From Chelydra serpentina (lineage: Eukaryota; Chordata; Testudines; Chelydridae): a DNA stretch of 64,000 bases. Made by a program: the position numbers and the translations under genes. Location of the stretch: the NCBI GenBank assembly GCA_037349315.1, contig JBAIAC010000004.1:30879001-30943000 (forward strand), written 5' to 3'. Shown in pieces: positions 1-9,614 of the stretch (positions are counted from its first letter, which is position 1; every line of letters begins with the position of its first letter). Below the pieces are notes generated by a model. That model had not been told where the DNA came from. It saw nothing but the letters and a program-made list of their open reading frames with translations, and made no database searches.

Positions 1-592
1 GCCTAGTGGGTGCGCCAGCCCTGCCAGCTGCTTGTGCCGCTGGGGAGCGGCGGGCCTTTTAAAGCGCCGCCAGAGCCCCGCTGCCGGAGCTCCGGCGGCG
101 GCACTTTAAAGGTCCCGGGGCTCCGCAGCGGCTGGAGCCCCGGGCCCTTTAAAGCGTCCCAGGGTGAGTACAGGGGAGGGGGAGGCGCCTTTTTATAGCG
201 CCGCTCCCCCTGTGCTCAAGACCTAGCTACACTACTGCAGAGAACTCCGGGGCTGCAGGCGCCGGTGTTCTCTGTCCCCGGCAGGCGGGGGGCTGCGGCT
301 TCCCTCTCCACTGCCCAGAACTACTCCCCCCCCCCCAAAAGGTAAATAAAAAAAGAGCACATTCACATGGTAAGGTGAAAGAATAATTGTCGAATAATTT
401 AATTAATACCTTTTACATGTAAAATTACCTTTTGTATCTTATGGATTCATATATTATGTAATATTAAATATGATGGTTTTCATATTATTTAATGTACAAA
501 TACAAAATAAGTATTGAAAAATTGTTGGCGCCCGCCACACTCTTCTGAAAACATGAATGTGCTCTTGGCCACAAAAAGGTTGGGGACCACTG
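1..592. mobile_element. hAT-type non-autonomous DNA transposon, cut by the window edge
   Basis: Bases 1-320 are strongly GC-rich with repeated CTTTAAAG-like boxes (60, 105, 148), unlike the AT-rich surroundings. The right end at about 560-592 reads as the inverse of CAGTGGTCCCCAACC, a terminal-repeat sequence common in hAT elements. The other end is outside the window, so neither target duplication nor length can be confirmed. The long open frame at 10-198 is composition-driven and is not called as a gene. Confidence 0.55.
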
Positions 593-1835
593 TTGTAACC
601 TATGAAAAACATCGTTTTATTTTTTCCAACCGTTGTAAAAATGTGTGTGTTAAAATACACATGCACATAATATTATTTTAAAGGAAGCTTTTTGGGTGAT
701 CCAAAGGCAGACTAAGGCATTAAAAACAAGTGCAACTGTGAAAGGGAAAGCAATGCTCCTTGGACACTGCATAATCAGGTGGCTTTAATTGGGTTATTGG
801 GACGTATGCAGTAGGTGAGATATTGATTAAAAAAAACTGGTCTACACATTTTGGGAAGAACAACAAAGTGGACTGAAAAACAAAAAGTGTGTATTTTGGG
901 AAGTAAGGCTATTCTCCCTGTTGTAACATTCTTTTATGTTTGTATTATCCCATAAATGTATATATAATGAAAATTCAGATATTAGTATTATAATTAGCCA
1001 CTGGTGTTTTCCATATGAGACTAAGCTGTATTTATCCATGTTCTACAAATTTTAACTCACCCGCGTTGCACAGATATAATAGTTTCAATTGCTAGTTAGA
1101 TTGTCTGAACTGTAGCATAAGGCAATGGCTTTCAAATAGTTTCAGCCCAAAATTCTGATATTGCTGACCAAAATTTAAGGACCCCTTGTCAAACTCTTTT
1201 GAATGCAATTACTCCTTCCCTCCCATCTGTCTCTGCTATCTTTCTAGGATTTCTTCAAGGGACTTGTGGTTGTAGGTTATTTTTTCTTTTCATGGCTGAA
1301 GAGGCACATGCAAAACATTGTGGGTGAGAGTTCCTGACCAGAACAGTATGGGACCTTATCCATACATAGCGGGGAGTTTCTGCTCATGGATCTATCCCTT
1401 CTTTGTGGAACAGGAGCCTAGCAGCCTAAGCAACAGTGATCCACACCCTCATTTTCAACTCAGCAGAGATTACGCTGAAATTGGGAATGTGTGTGGGACG
1501 GGGGAGATCTGGGGACAGGAGTTATTAGGACAGAGGCAGGGATTATTACCTCACAGGTCCTGCAGAATTTACCTCACAAAAGATAATACAGCTATGGGCC
1601 TATATCTGTATTATCTTTCAACATACACATCCACCTTTAAGGATTGTTACAGGTACACAACGTAGGAGTCCTATCAATAGAGCAGCACTACTCAGAGGAA
1701 CTGCAAGTGGCCCAGACCTGGCCTGGGAACAGGGAGTAAATCCTCTATGCAGAAAACTCTGCTGCATCTGGGCATTTAGCTAGGTCCTGATTTGCTCCCC
1801 AGAATAGGAGGTTAAGAGGGTACACCCAGCCATCT
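593..1835. other. Intronic stretch with no recognised feature
   Basis: AT-rich sequence with short open frames only. No splice-flanked contactin exon, RNA gene or clear transposon end was seen. Confidence 0.5.
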
Positions 1836-1939
1836 TGAAAAGGTCTTTGGTCTTGTTGTTAAGGAACTGGCCTAGACACAGGAGACCTGAGATCAACTCC
1901 CTCCTCTACCACAGACTTTCTTGGGCAAGTCACTTAGGG

Positions 1940-2144
1940 TCACTGTTCCCTCTAAGCCATGCGCGTGTGCGCTCACACACAGATCCTAAACCCCGCGCAC
2001 ACAGCGAAACACCATGCGTACAAAAGTTTACACAGAAGCACAACAATTTGCATAGAAGAAATTTTTTGCCCACACAGCCTGTCAAAAATTTGCACAGAAG
2101 AATTTTTTTGCGCACACGGCCTGTCAAAAATTTGAGGGAACATT
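1940..2144. mobile_element. Short hAT-type MITE with 8-bp target duplication
   Basis: The element is bounded by inverted ends related to CACTGTTCCCTC (left) and GAGGGAACATT (right). It is flanked by identical ACTTAGGG at 1932-1939 and 2145-2152. The interior has two imperfect copies of a unit containing TTGCATAGAAGAA / TTGCACAGAAGAA. It sits inside the SINE at 1836-2400. Confidence 0.72.
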
Positions 2145-2149
2145 ACTTA

Positions 2150-2275
2150 GGGTGTGTCTGCACTGCAGATAAAAACCCATGAAAGTCTACACCACAATTT
2201 TAAACAGCCTCTTAGCCTGAACCCTGTGAGCCTGAGTCAGCTGGTATGGGCCAGCCATAAACATTTAATTGTTCT
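2150..2275. mobile_element. PIF/Harbinger-like fragment, same family as 37576-38221
   Basis: GGGTGTGTCTGCACTGCAG resembles a Harbinger-type terminal repeat. The following text (AACAGCCTCTTAGCCTGAACC then GTGAGCCTGAGTCAGCTGG) is nearly the same as 38138-38190. Only part of the family consensus is present. Confidence 0.5.
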
Positions 2276-2399
2276 CCATCCCTAAAATAGGGATAACAGT
2301 ACTTCCTTTCCTCACAGGCTTGTTGTAAGAATAAACAAATACATTAGAGATTGGGAGGCGCTCAGATACTACTGTGATGGGGGCTATTGGGTTTCTCCT

Positions 2400-3542
2400 C
2401 AGGAGGGAGTGATGATGCCCTGAGTAATTTTCAATGGGGAGGATAAATCTTTTGTAGATGGAGCCTCAAGTTTCTTCCATGGGAAAAATTTTCACATTGA
2501 TATAGATTTTTTACACACAACATGTATAATTCCTATCAGGTTAGACTGAGCTTGGGGGCTTTTTTTTTTTCAAAATGCTTTTTAGTTTTTTATTTGAACT
2601 TGTACCTTAATCGTAATAAGTGTCCTAACATGCACTTAATAACATTCAAAACATGGCTTGGAAGAGGAGCAGCAAGAAAAGGAAATGGAAAACAATGTTT
2701 TCTGATTTACTGAGCTGTTAGCCTCAAAGAACCTCAATACTGAACTGTGAAACACAAAAATGAATGCAGCATGAACAAACTCAGATTACTGCATACAGAA
2801 CTGAGGGTCTAGAATATAAATATGAAGGATAATCTGTAATTTTTGTTTAAAAAAATTGTCGCTTGTCCTTTCCCATGCAAAAATAGCCTTGAAAACAATA
2901 CCAATATAAACCAATGACTAGGGTTAGAAGTTTCAATGTCATTTTGTCCTAAACTTTATGTGCTATTCATGTTTCCCTTGCCAATTCCCTTAGGACTCAT
3001 GGAATTCATGGATCAGTAGACTTCAGTGCAATTCATGGTCATTATGTATGGTGCCTCTAGGATGCTTTCAATAATCAGACCCTTTGAGAGAAATTTGGGG
3101 CCCTGGTATATTATGTTTGCTGCGTCCCCACCCACTCCTATTTCACCCCATTTATACAAATGTTACAGATGTTTTGCAGGGCCCCTGAGCTCAGGGCCGT
3201 GGTACAATTGTCCCTCCCCTCTCATCAGCCCTGATGATAGTAATAGGACAGCTTCCCAGGGGCTACCTGCAGCTCAATCAGGCTCTTTGCTGACCTCTCA
3301 GCACAAAGGGAACTATACAGTTTTGTTTGTTCTCAGTGTAGTTTCCACTGGACAAACGTCTACATCCCAAACCCACCACCATAACAAGCATTATTGGCAA
3401 TTCTGTGGGCAGTCACGGCCAAGAAGCCAAGGATTAATGTGCGTGGTGACTGATTTGATCCCTCAGACTTATAAGGGGCTCTTTGTAGAACAGGGCTGAG
3501 GCACTTCCATGATGCCTTGTCTGTATCCATCTATTGTGTCTT
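2400..3542. other. Intronic stretch without recognised genes
   Basis: Mostly AT-rich. A 157-codon open frame begins at 3026 but has no recognisable domain and no splice context, so it is taken as chance. Confidence 0.45.
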
Positions 3543-3547
3543 GTCTT

Positions 3548-4042
3548 TGTTACGGAGTGTAGGGGAGTTTGGCCCTGCACCCCTTTTTTCCGTATTTACT
3601 GGGAGTTTTAGCCAGCCAGTAGAACAGAAGGTTTATTAGAGATGCCAGGAACACAGCCCAGCCAGAGCTTGTTAGTACATTCAGGACCCCTTAGTCGGGT
3701 TCTTTTGGGGGGCAGGGAGCTTAGACCCCAGCCTGGGGCTCCCTGCATTTTGCCCCACAGCTCCAGACGGGGCAGGGAGGCCAGACCCTGTCTGCCTCTC
3801 TCCCCTTTTCTCTGGCCAGCTTTAAACTGAAACCCAAAAGCCAAACCCTTCAGCAGTCTTTTTTCCCCTCCCCCTGGGCCCCTCCTCTAGCCTGTTACCA
3901 TTTTTTCAGCCAAAGGTGTTACCTTCCAACCCCCGTCCTGGCTTATGTTACAGCCTCAGGTAAAGTCTTGCATTTTCAATGCAGCCTGTCCTAATGCAGT
4001 TGTTACTTAGGTCAGATTCATCTTGCTTTTTACTTCGTTACA
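3548..4042 (-). repeat. 3' LTR (element sense), hypermutated copy
   Basis: 495 bp with no indels against its partner. Hand alignment gives 29 differences. 26 are C in the partner and T here on the + strand, 3 are transversions, and none is the reverse transition. 23 of the 26 follow a T, and the other three follow a C. Confidence 0.9.
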
Positions 4043-4056
4043 TTTCTTCCCCCTTT
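4043..4056 (-). promoter_or_regulatory. Polypurine tract
   Basis: In element sense the bases just before the 3' LTR are AAAGGGGGAAGAAA, an all-purine run directly abutting the LTR. It would prime plus-strand DNA synthesis. Confidence 0.8.
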
Positions 4057-4259
4057 GAGACTGAACTGAGCGGGGTTACTTTAGCTAGTGACCTGGGGAA
4101 GTTTGAACCCGGTTACACCAGGCCGTTACAGTTTGACGAGCTTCCTTAGGTTGGGTGGGCTGGATGGCACCCGCAGGCCGCATGTGGGAAGGGTTATGCG
4201 GCCCGTGCCCTTTTTTTATTTTTAAACCCCTGGGGTTTAAGCTGAGATGAGCTTTTTTT

Positions 4260-4990
4260 TTAGCGCTTCAGTTTGGAGGGCTGTAGTTTGGGCTTTTTTG
4301 GTTAAGAGCCTTCCTTTTGATTTGGTTTCCTTTTTGACCACGTGTTTGTGTTACCAGCCGCTTGGCATCGGCCCCTTTTTCTGGATGCAGCCACTTTGGG
4401 GCGAAGTGGTGAATATACACTGTAAAGCGCCACCCAAATAGATTTGGCTGATGCTTTTTAAGGGCCTGCCCCATGGCCAGGCATTTCCTTTTTATGGCCG
4501 GACCGCTTTGCCTTCAGGGCAGCAGCTTCTTGCTCAGATACCCGATGGGGCGTTTTCCCCGCTTTGCATAGGCCTGCATTAGCACCACGCCCAGCCCTGT
4601 GTTTGAGGCTTTGGTGAACACTGTACAGGGCTTGGCCCCGTTTGGGTTTACTTGATTTATAGGGCCCTGGATTAGAGCCTTCTTTAGCGCACAGAGAGCC
4701 CTTTGGCCCTGCTCGGTTTAGACTGCCTTGTTTGGCTTTCTTTTTTTACCTAGCTCTGTGATGGGGGCAGCTAGGGAGCTAAAGGGGGGTACAAACCTTT
4801 GGTGGTACCCCGCCATTCCGCTAAAGGCCTGGACCTGTTTTTTGGTTTGGGGAACAGGCCAATTTTTGATTGCCTTTGCCTTGGCCAGCCCAGGGCTGTT
4901 GAATGACTGGTTTACCTTTAAAGCCAGCCTGTTTTTGGCCTTTTTTTCAGGTTTTGGGCTTTTTTCCCAGTTACTTTGACTGGGGGACAC
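4260..4990 (-). pseudogene. RT thumb and RNase H remnant of the gypsy-type element
   Basis: The 4990-4718 frame carries the RT thumb-connection text KAIKNWPVPQTKKQVQAFSG then GYHQRFVPPFSSLAAPI, highly typical of Ty3/gypsy and retroviral RT. Further down, about 4640-4560 reads as the start of an RNase H (CTVFTKASNTGLGVVL, then GYLSKKLLP). The 4474-4268 frame continues with FTVYIHHFAPKWLH. The RNase H Asp positions are changed (TKAS, YIHH). The RT fingers/palm with its catalytic motif is absent. Several stops and frame changes exist, and the region is very poor in TC on the + strand. Confidence 0.78.
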
Positions 4991-5030
4991 CTGATGGAAG
5001 GATGGGCTTTCATTTTAGGGGAGAGATTCA

Positions 5031-5555
5031 TCAGGGTTTTTTTTTTATTTTTTTTTTATTGTTTTTTACCGGTTTTAGGGGTTTCCTTACTTTTTTTTTA
5101 TACCACAGCTTGAAAGGGAAGCCCCCTGGTGATTTTTGGGGCACTTCCTTGTGCCATTGGTGGGGCAGGTACTTGTTTAAGTCCTGTGGATGCTGATTGA
5201 TGCAAGTTTTTAGCATCAGCCTTATGGTTCCCTGAACTTTTTTCACCAGCCCATTGCACTGGGGATGATATGCTGAGGCCCAACTGTGCCGGACCCCACA
5301 TTTTTTCCACAAGCACCGGAGCAGGGCCGACATGAAGTTGGACCCTTGGTCTGTTAGGACTTTTTTGGGGAACCCCACTCGGCTGAAAATGGTTAGCAGC
5401 GCATCCGCCACGGTGTCTGCTTTAATGGAGGATAAGGGCACCGCCTCGGGGTAGCGGGTGGCGAAATTTACCACCACCCGAATGTACTTTTTCCCCGACT
5501 GGGTTGCCCTGCTGAGGGGGCCCACCCTATTCATAGCCACCTTCTGGAAAGGTTT
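5031..5555 (-). pseudogene. Integrase domain of the gypsy-type element, catalytic residues lost
   Basis: The C-terminal 175 residues of a 435-codon open frame (6338-5031) read as a retroviral/gypsy DDE integrase core: VVVNFATRYPEAVPL, then LTDQGSNFMSALL, then ASAYHPQCNGLV. Of the catalytic triad only the second Asp (residue 330) is present. The first position is Asn (291) and the third is Lys (366), with the D-x35 spacing kept. Residues 251-435 contain 28 Lys but only 8 Asp/Glu, unlike a normal integrase. The frame is nevertheless free of stops, as expected if changes were concentrated at GA dinucleotides, which mostly turn Glu/Asp codons into Lys/Asn. The C-terminal tail is almost pure Lys/Asn/Pro. 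It precedes RT, as in Gmr1-like elements. Confidence 0.85.
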
Positions 5556-6199
5556 CTCCCTGATGGGCAGGGACCTCCGGGGATTTTCTCCCTTACCCTG
5601 GACCAGGTACAATAGCCGGTGATGATACTTTGGGTGCCCCACTGGCTGCCTTTTGATTTCCCGCAGTTCTACTTCCCCTTGGGAAGCCCATTTTCGGCAC
5701 AGGAATCCCTTCTCCCACAGGGATTTGTCTTTGCAGTTTTCCCCAAGGGGGTTTGCAGCGCCGTGGCCAGCAAGTTCCCTTAGCTTTTTTAAAGCGGGAT
5801 CCCTCTGCAGCTCACTGGCCAGGCCTGGGGTCACCGCCCCACTGAGCCCTGTCCCTGGTGGCTTTTTCCCTGCCGTGGAATCACTTCCCGGCAGCACCTT
5901 TGGACCAGGCAAGTCTGGTTGGCAGCCGTTCTGCCCTGCCTGTGTGTCCCCCCACTTAGCTGGGGTTTTTGCTCCCCCGGTGCTCATCTTTGCCCTGGCT
6001 GTCCCTGTGGGGCCAGGCAGCGAGCTCGCTGCTTTGGTCACAGCATCAGAGACTGCCTGAGCCACCTTTTTATTGTGCAGGGGGGTGGGGAGCATCTCTT
6101 TGTCCCACCCCGCCCTAGGGGTCTGGTTACAAGCAGGCAGGTAACCAGGGCCTGGCAGCTCCTTTCCCCTGCCAGCCAGGTTATTTGCATTTTTACTGA

Positions 6200-6645
6200 C
6201 CATTTTCCTTTTAGCCAATTGGTTTTTTGAGTTTAAATTTAAATTCTTGGCCGTTACAGGGCCTGGATCCTGTTTCAAAGATACACAGTTACCCCCCAAC
6301 AGCACCTTACCGCTGATATTTTGGAGACCCCCAACCACTAGCCAGCCTGACCCCCTTCTGGGTCTGCACAGGGATCTGGGCCATAGGCAGGGCGAATGGG
6401 TCCGTCCCTGGGACCCTCACCCAGGTCACACAGCCCCTTAGCATCTGGTGGGGGTGCACCACCCGGGGCCTGACCACAATTTTTTTTGTTCCGGGGTCTT
6501 GCCGCCCCCCGAATGTTTTTTCATTGACCATTAGCTTTCGCTTCCACTGGGGGTCCATAGGGCTTGAGTTCAGGGCCAGGAGTGGAAATCCGTTCACCAT
6601 TCCACCCATTTGGCTGGTGGAGTTTATGGCCTTGGGACCCAGCAA
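6200..6645 (-). pseudogene. Protease-like segment of the gypsy-type element, damaged
   Basis: The segment runs across two frames, 6645-6307 and then the start of the 6338-5031 frame. It contains VNGFPLLALNSSP, where an aspartic protease would carry its D-[ST]-G site, and further on ISGKVLLGGN, resembling the conserved C-terminal protease region. At both places the expected Asp reads Asn, which a G-to-A change would explain. The frame switch means at least one frameshift. The assignment rests on position between Gag and integrase and on these weak motifs. Confidence 0.45.
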
Positions 6646-6687
6646 GGGGGTTAGATCCCGGGGCTTTTCCGCAGGGTCTTCCTGGTT

Positions 6688-7359
6688 TTAATTACCAGCC
6701 TGCTTCAAGGCAGTGAGGTGGGCCTCCACATCCCCACCCTCCTTAACCACGGGCAGCAATTTAGGATCGAGGTTTCCTGCGGAGCTGGCACCCCGGGATC
6801 TGTTCCCACTTACCCCTGGCCAGTCCCCTATGCCTTTTCGTTTTACCACCACAAGTTCACACTGCTGCTTTTTTTGTAGGTCTTTCTCGGGCTCTTGCTG
6901 TCTTTTACTGTCCTCTTGCTCTTTCGGACTTAGCTCTAGTTCCATTTGTCTCCGATCCCCTGCTGGGGAACCCGATCGTGAAGACCCCCGTCTGGTTGGG
7001 GACCAGACTCTTGGGGATGCCAGGCTATTACTCCAGCTGCTCCCAGATTCTGCTGTAGCCCCATTGGGGTCAGGAATCTGCTCCCTGGAATGGTCATCCT
7101 CCTCCAGCCGCGTGATTAACTGGGCTTTAGTGACCTTTTCAATGGGTATCCCTTTCTTTTTGCACAGGGTTACAATGCTCTTCTTAAGGAGAAGGCGATA
7201 CGCCATCACGTCACTGCTCCCAAGTTGCTGTGGATCCGCAGGCCTGTGTGCTTTTAGCTCCCCACGGTTTCCAGGATGAACCCCAAGTGTGCCAGCCTTT
7301 CTCCAGGTCACCGCCTCTTTGCCAGGGTCGAGCTGCAGCTCCTCCGCCCCTGGGTCCAC
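6688..7359 (-). pseudogene. Gag-like open frame of the gypsy-type element
   Basis: A 223-residue open frame is the first frame after the primer site. Residues about 52-89 (YRLLLKKSIVTLCKKKG, then AQLITRLEEDD) resemble a small helix-extension-helix DNA-binding motif of SAP type; this is tentative. A Ser/Arg-rich segment (residues about 107-135) and a charged, probably coiled-coil segment (about 138-175) follow. The position argues for Gag, but no capsid or zinc-knuckle signature is visible and the downstream part of Gag is probably deleted. This end of the element is only lightly affected by GA-to-AA change. The true start is uncertain. Confidence 0.55.
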
Positions 7360-7648
7360 TCACGGCACCCCCAGGGGAACCCTGTCACTGCAAAATTCCT
7401 TCTCTCTCCCAGGGCCAAGCCGCAGGCTCCTCCGCCCCTGGGACTGCTCACTGCAGTCCCCAGGGGGACCCCATCATTGCACAGTCCTTCTCGCTGGTCA
7501 CACACTCCCAGGGGTTAAGCGTAGCTCCTCCGCTCCCCGAAACCGCTCCTCCGTGAGCCTTCAGCACGCCTGGTCCTCGTTAGCCCCCCTTTGTTTTACT
7601 GCTCCCCAGTTACTTACTGCAGGAAGCGCCGTTCACGGGGTGCAGAAC

Positions 7649-7666
7649 ATCCCACCGCTGCCACCA
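7649..7666 (-). promoter_or_regulatory. Primer-binding site matching the tRNA-Leu 3' end
   Basis: The + strand reads ATCCCACCGCTGCCACCA, which equals the 3' end of vertebrate tRNA-Leu (AAG/UAG type) including CCA. The minus (sense) strand is therefore complementary to that primer over 18 nt. It lies two bases inside the LTR edge, a usual spacing for LTR elements. Confidence 0.8.
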
Positions 7667-7668
7667 GT

Positions 7669-8163
7669 TGTTACGGAGTGTAGGGGAGTTCGGCCCTGCA
7701 CCCCTTTTTCCCGGATTTACTGGGAGTTTTAGCCAGCCAGTAGAACAGAAGGTTTATTAGAGATGCCAGGAACACAGCCCAGCCAGAGCTTGTTAGTACA
7801 TCCAGGACCCCTCAGTCGGGTTCTTCCGGGGGGCAGGGAGCTTAGACCCCAGCCTGGGGCTCCCTGCATTTCGCCCCACAGCTCCAGACGGGGCAGGGAG
7901 GCCAGACCCTGTCTGCCTCTCTCCCCTCTTCTCCGGCCAGCTTTAAAGTGAAACCCAAAAGCCAAACCCTCCAGCAGTCTTTCTTCCCCTCCCCCAGGGC
8001 CCCTCCTCTAGCCTGTTACCATTCTCCCAGCCAAAGGTGTCACCTCCCAACCCCCGTCCTGGCTCATGTTACAGCCTCAGGTAAAGTCTTGCATTTCCAA
8101 TGCAGCCTGTCCTAATGCAGTTGTCACTCAGGTCAGATCCATCTCGCTCTCTACTCCGTCACA
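7669..8163 (-). repeat. 5' LTR (element sense) of the gypsy-type element
   Basis: 495 bp, TG...CA, lying next to the primer-binding site. It keeps the C residues that are T in the other LTR, so it is the unedited copy. On the minus strand it should carry the element promoter; no core promoter motif is assigned. Confidence 0.9.
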
Positions 8164-8300
8164 GTCTTATACTTAGATTGTAAGCTCCTTGGAGCAAGGG
8201 CTATCTTTCTGATCTGTGCTTGTACAGCACCTAGCACTGTGGGGTCCTTGTCTATGTTGGGAGTCCTAAGTGCTATCACAGTACAAATAATAATAATAAT
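8164..8300 (+). repeat. tRNA-SINE tail split by the gypsy-type insertion
   Basis: TTAGATTGTAAGCTCCTTGGA, then TGTACAGCACCTAGCAC, then a (TAA)n run near 8287-8298 are the widespread 3' end of reptile/bird tRNA-derived SINEs. The left part of the same SINE lies before 3548. A second tail of this kind is at about 59465-59550. Confidence 0.6.
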
Positions 8301-9457
8301 GGGTTATCTCTGGTCAACTCCTGAAGCAATCTTCTTTCCAATATCTATCCTATAACCGCCTTTAATCACAATTCTTTTCCACCTGACAACTTTAGCCCTA
8401 AGGTAAGGGGTGAGAAGAAAAAGGGGCTGTGTAGCAAAATGCCTAGGGAATATCAGCCATGAATTGGAGGCAGTGATATGTGGCTGCTGTGCATAGGATC
8501 TTTGGCTTGGGACCCAGAGTAGTGGGCAGGCCTGGGTTCCCCCACTGGGGCCTAAGCTCCGAGAAGGGGACATAGTTTGTTGAGAAGTCTGAGTGTTAAA
8601 AGGACCCAGAGATGGGGCTGAAGACCCTGTGAGGGCCGACAGTATGTTGAACTCTTTGTTACCCTGGAAAGGGTTAGTCCACTTGATTGTGTGACTTGGC
8701 TGGAGAACTGCGCCACTGAAGACCCACCTAGTGAGGTCAACAACCTATAGGGGTTGCCAGGGGCAGGAAAATATTGTAGTGTCATACCAAGCCAACAGGA
8801 GACACTCACGAGCAGTAAATTTTGTCGGTCACAGCATGGATCCTCTGATACCTTTCCTAAAAAGGTGTGAGGTAATGGCTGAAATGGCTATTCTGGTGGC
8901 CTCATGAGGAGGATTCCTCTGTCTGTTTCTTTCTTCACTGTCCAGTCACTTTTATTTTATTTTTACAATTCTACCAGTGTAGAGCTCTTTACAGAAGGAA
9001 ATTATTTCAGAATAATGTGAGCCTTAAACTAGTCTTCTGAAATTAAAGTTCACAGTGCATTTTTTCTAGCATTGTGAAATCCAGAGAGATTTATTTTTCT
9101 AACAGTTGGAAACAAATTTCTTCAAAGAATTCTCCTTAAAATGTAAGGGTGGAATTCCCCCTGAGCAGAGGGCCAGCCCAAAATTTGTGACCCACATAAA
9201 TCCTTAAAAAGGTTTAAATGGTGCCTACCCAGTGTGTTGGTCTTCCGCACTGGGGTGAGTTCACCCTAAGTGAGTAAGGGTTAGTTTTAATTAAGTGTTT
9301 GTAAATGCTGTTTACTACCACTCATATGGTACTGACTGTACATCTGGTGGTTTAATTGGTGGGATTCCTAAGAGAAGGCTAAGCCACACAAATGTCTCAG
9401 AGTTACAGACCCAGTCTGTAAAGTATTTGGCAAACACTAAAGTAAGCCACGGAGAAT
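8301..9457. other. Stretch with a possible old LTR-element leader, otherwise unrecognised
   Basis: 8490-8880 has text such as TGTGTGACTTGGCTGGAG that partly resembles 40019-40035 in another unidentified repeat. No coding similarity was seen. Confidence 0.3.
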
Positions 9458-9614
9458 GATACCAGATGCTAGGACTGGACGGCAGGGGATGGATCATTTG
9501 GTTATTTCTGTTTTCATTCCTTTTGAAGCATCTGGAACTGGCCACTGTTGGAAGACAAGATACTGGGCTAGGTGGACCATTGGTCTGACCCAGTATGGCC
9601 ATTATGTTCTTATG
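9458..9614 (+). mobile_element. CR1 LINE 3' fragment
   Basis: This is the terminal CR1 segment, with GGATGGATCATTTGG, GGCCACTGTTGGAAGAC, and ACCATTGGTCTGACCCAGTA ending TTCTTATG. It is severely 5'-truncated. Sister 3' ends occur at 13407, 15446 and 18854. Confidence 0.85.

Larger units (their letters stand above)
1836..2400 (+). repeat. tRNA-derived MIR-like SINE interrupted by two DNA transposons
   Basis: The left part (about 1840-1939) has a tRNA-like head with a box-B-like segment near 1885 and ends in TGGGCAAGTCACTTAGGG. The right part (about 2280-2390) has the MIR-type text with ATAGGGATAACAGTACTTCC, TTGTAAGAATAAA and GGCGCTCAGATAC. The two halves match one SINE, separated by the hAT element at 1940-2144 and a Harbinger-like piece at about 2150-2275. 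Confidence 0.6.
3548..8163 (-). mobile_element. Complete Ty3/gypsy-type LTR retrotransposon, Gmr1-like domain order, heavily edited
   Basis: Two 495-bp direct LTRs (3548-4042 and 7669-8163), each starting TG and ending CA, enclose 3.6 kb coding on the minus strand. Identical 5-bp target duplications GTCTT lie at 3543-3547 and 8164-8168, so this is one intact insertion, placed in the tail of an older SINE. In element sense the order is LTR, tRNA-Leu primer site, Gag-like ORF, protease-like segment, integrase, RT thumb/RNase H, polypurine tract, LTR. Integrase before RT is the order of Gmr1-like gypsy elements. No env-like frame is seen. Most of the RT fingers and palm is missing between about 5031 and 4990, and no zinc-knuckle Gag motif is visible, so internal deletion has occurred. 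The sense strand shows massive GA-to-AA change, strongest from the 3' LTR to about 5400. The element cannot be autonomous. Confidence 0.88.

Noticed and set aside
3026..3499. A 157-codon + strand open frame
   Set aside because: No domain, no splice or promoter context, and amino-acid composition typical of chance translation.
3548..4042. CpG decay as the cause of the LTR differences
   Set aside because: Most changed C residues are not followed by G, and 23 of 26 follow T; methyl-CpG decay would not give this context.
5653..6230. Overlapping + strand open frames opposite the gypsy-type pol region
   Set aside because: They are antisense shadows of the integrase-bearing frame and have no recognisable domain.
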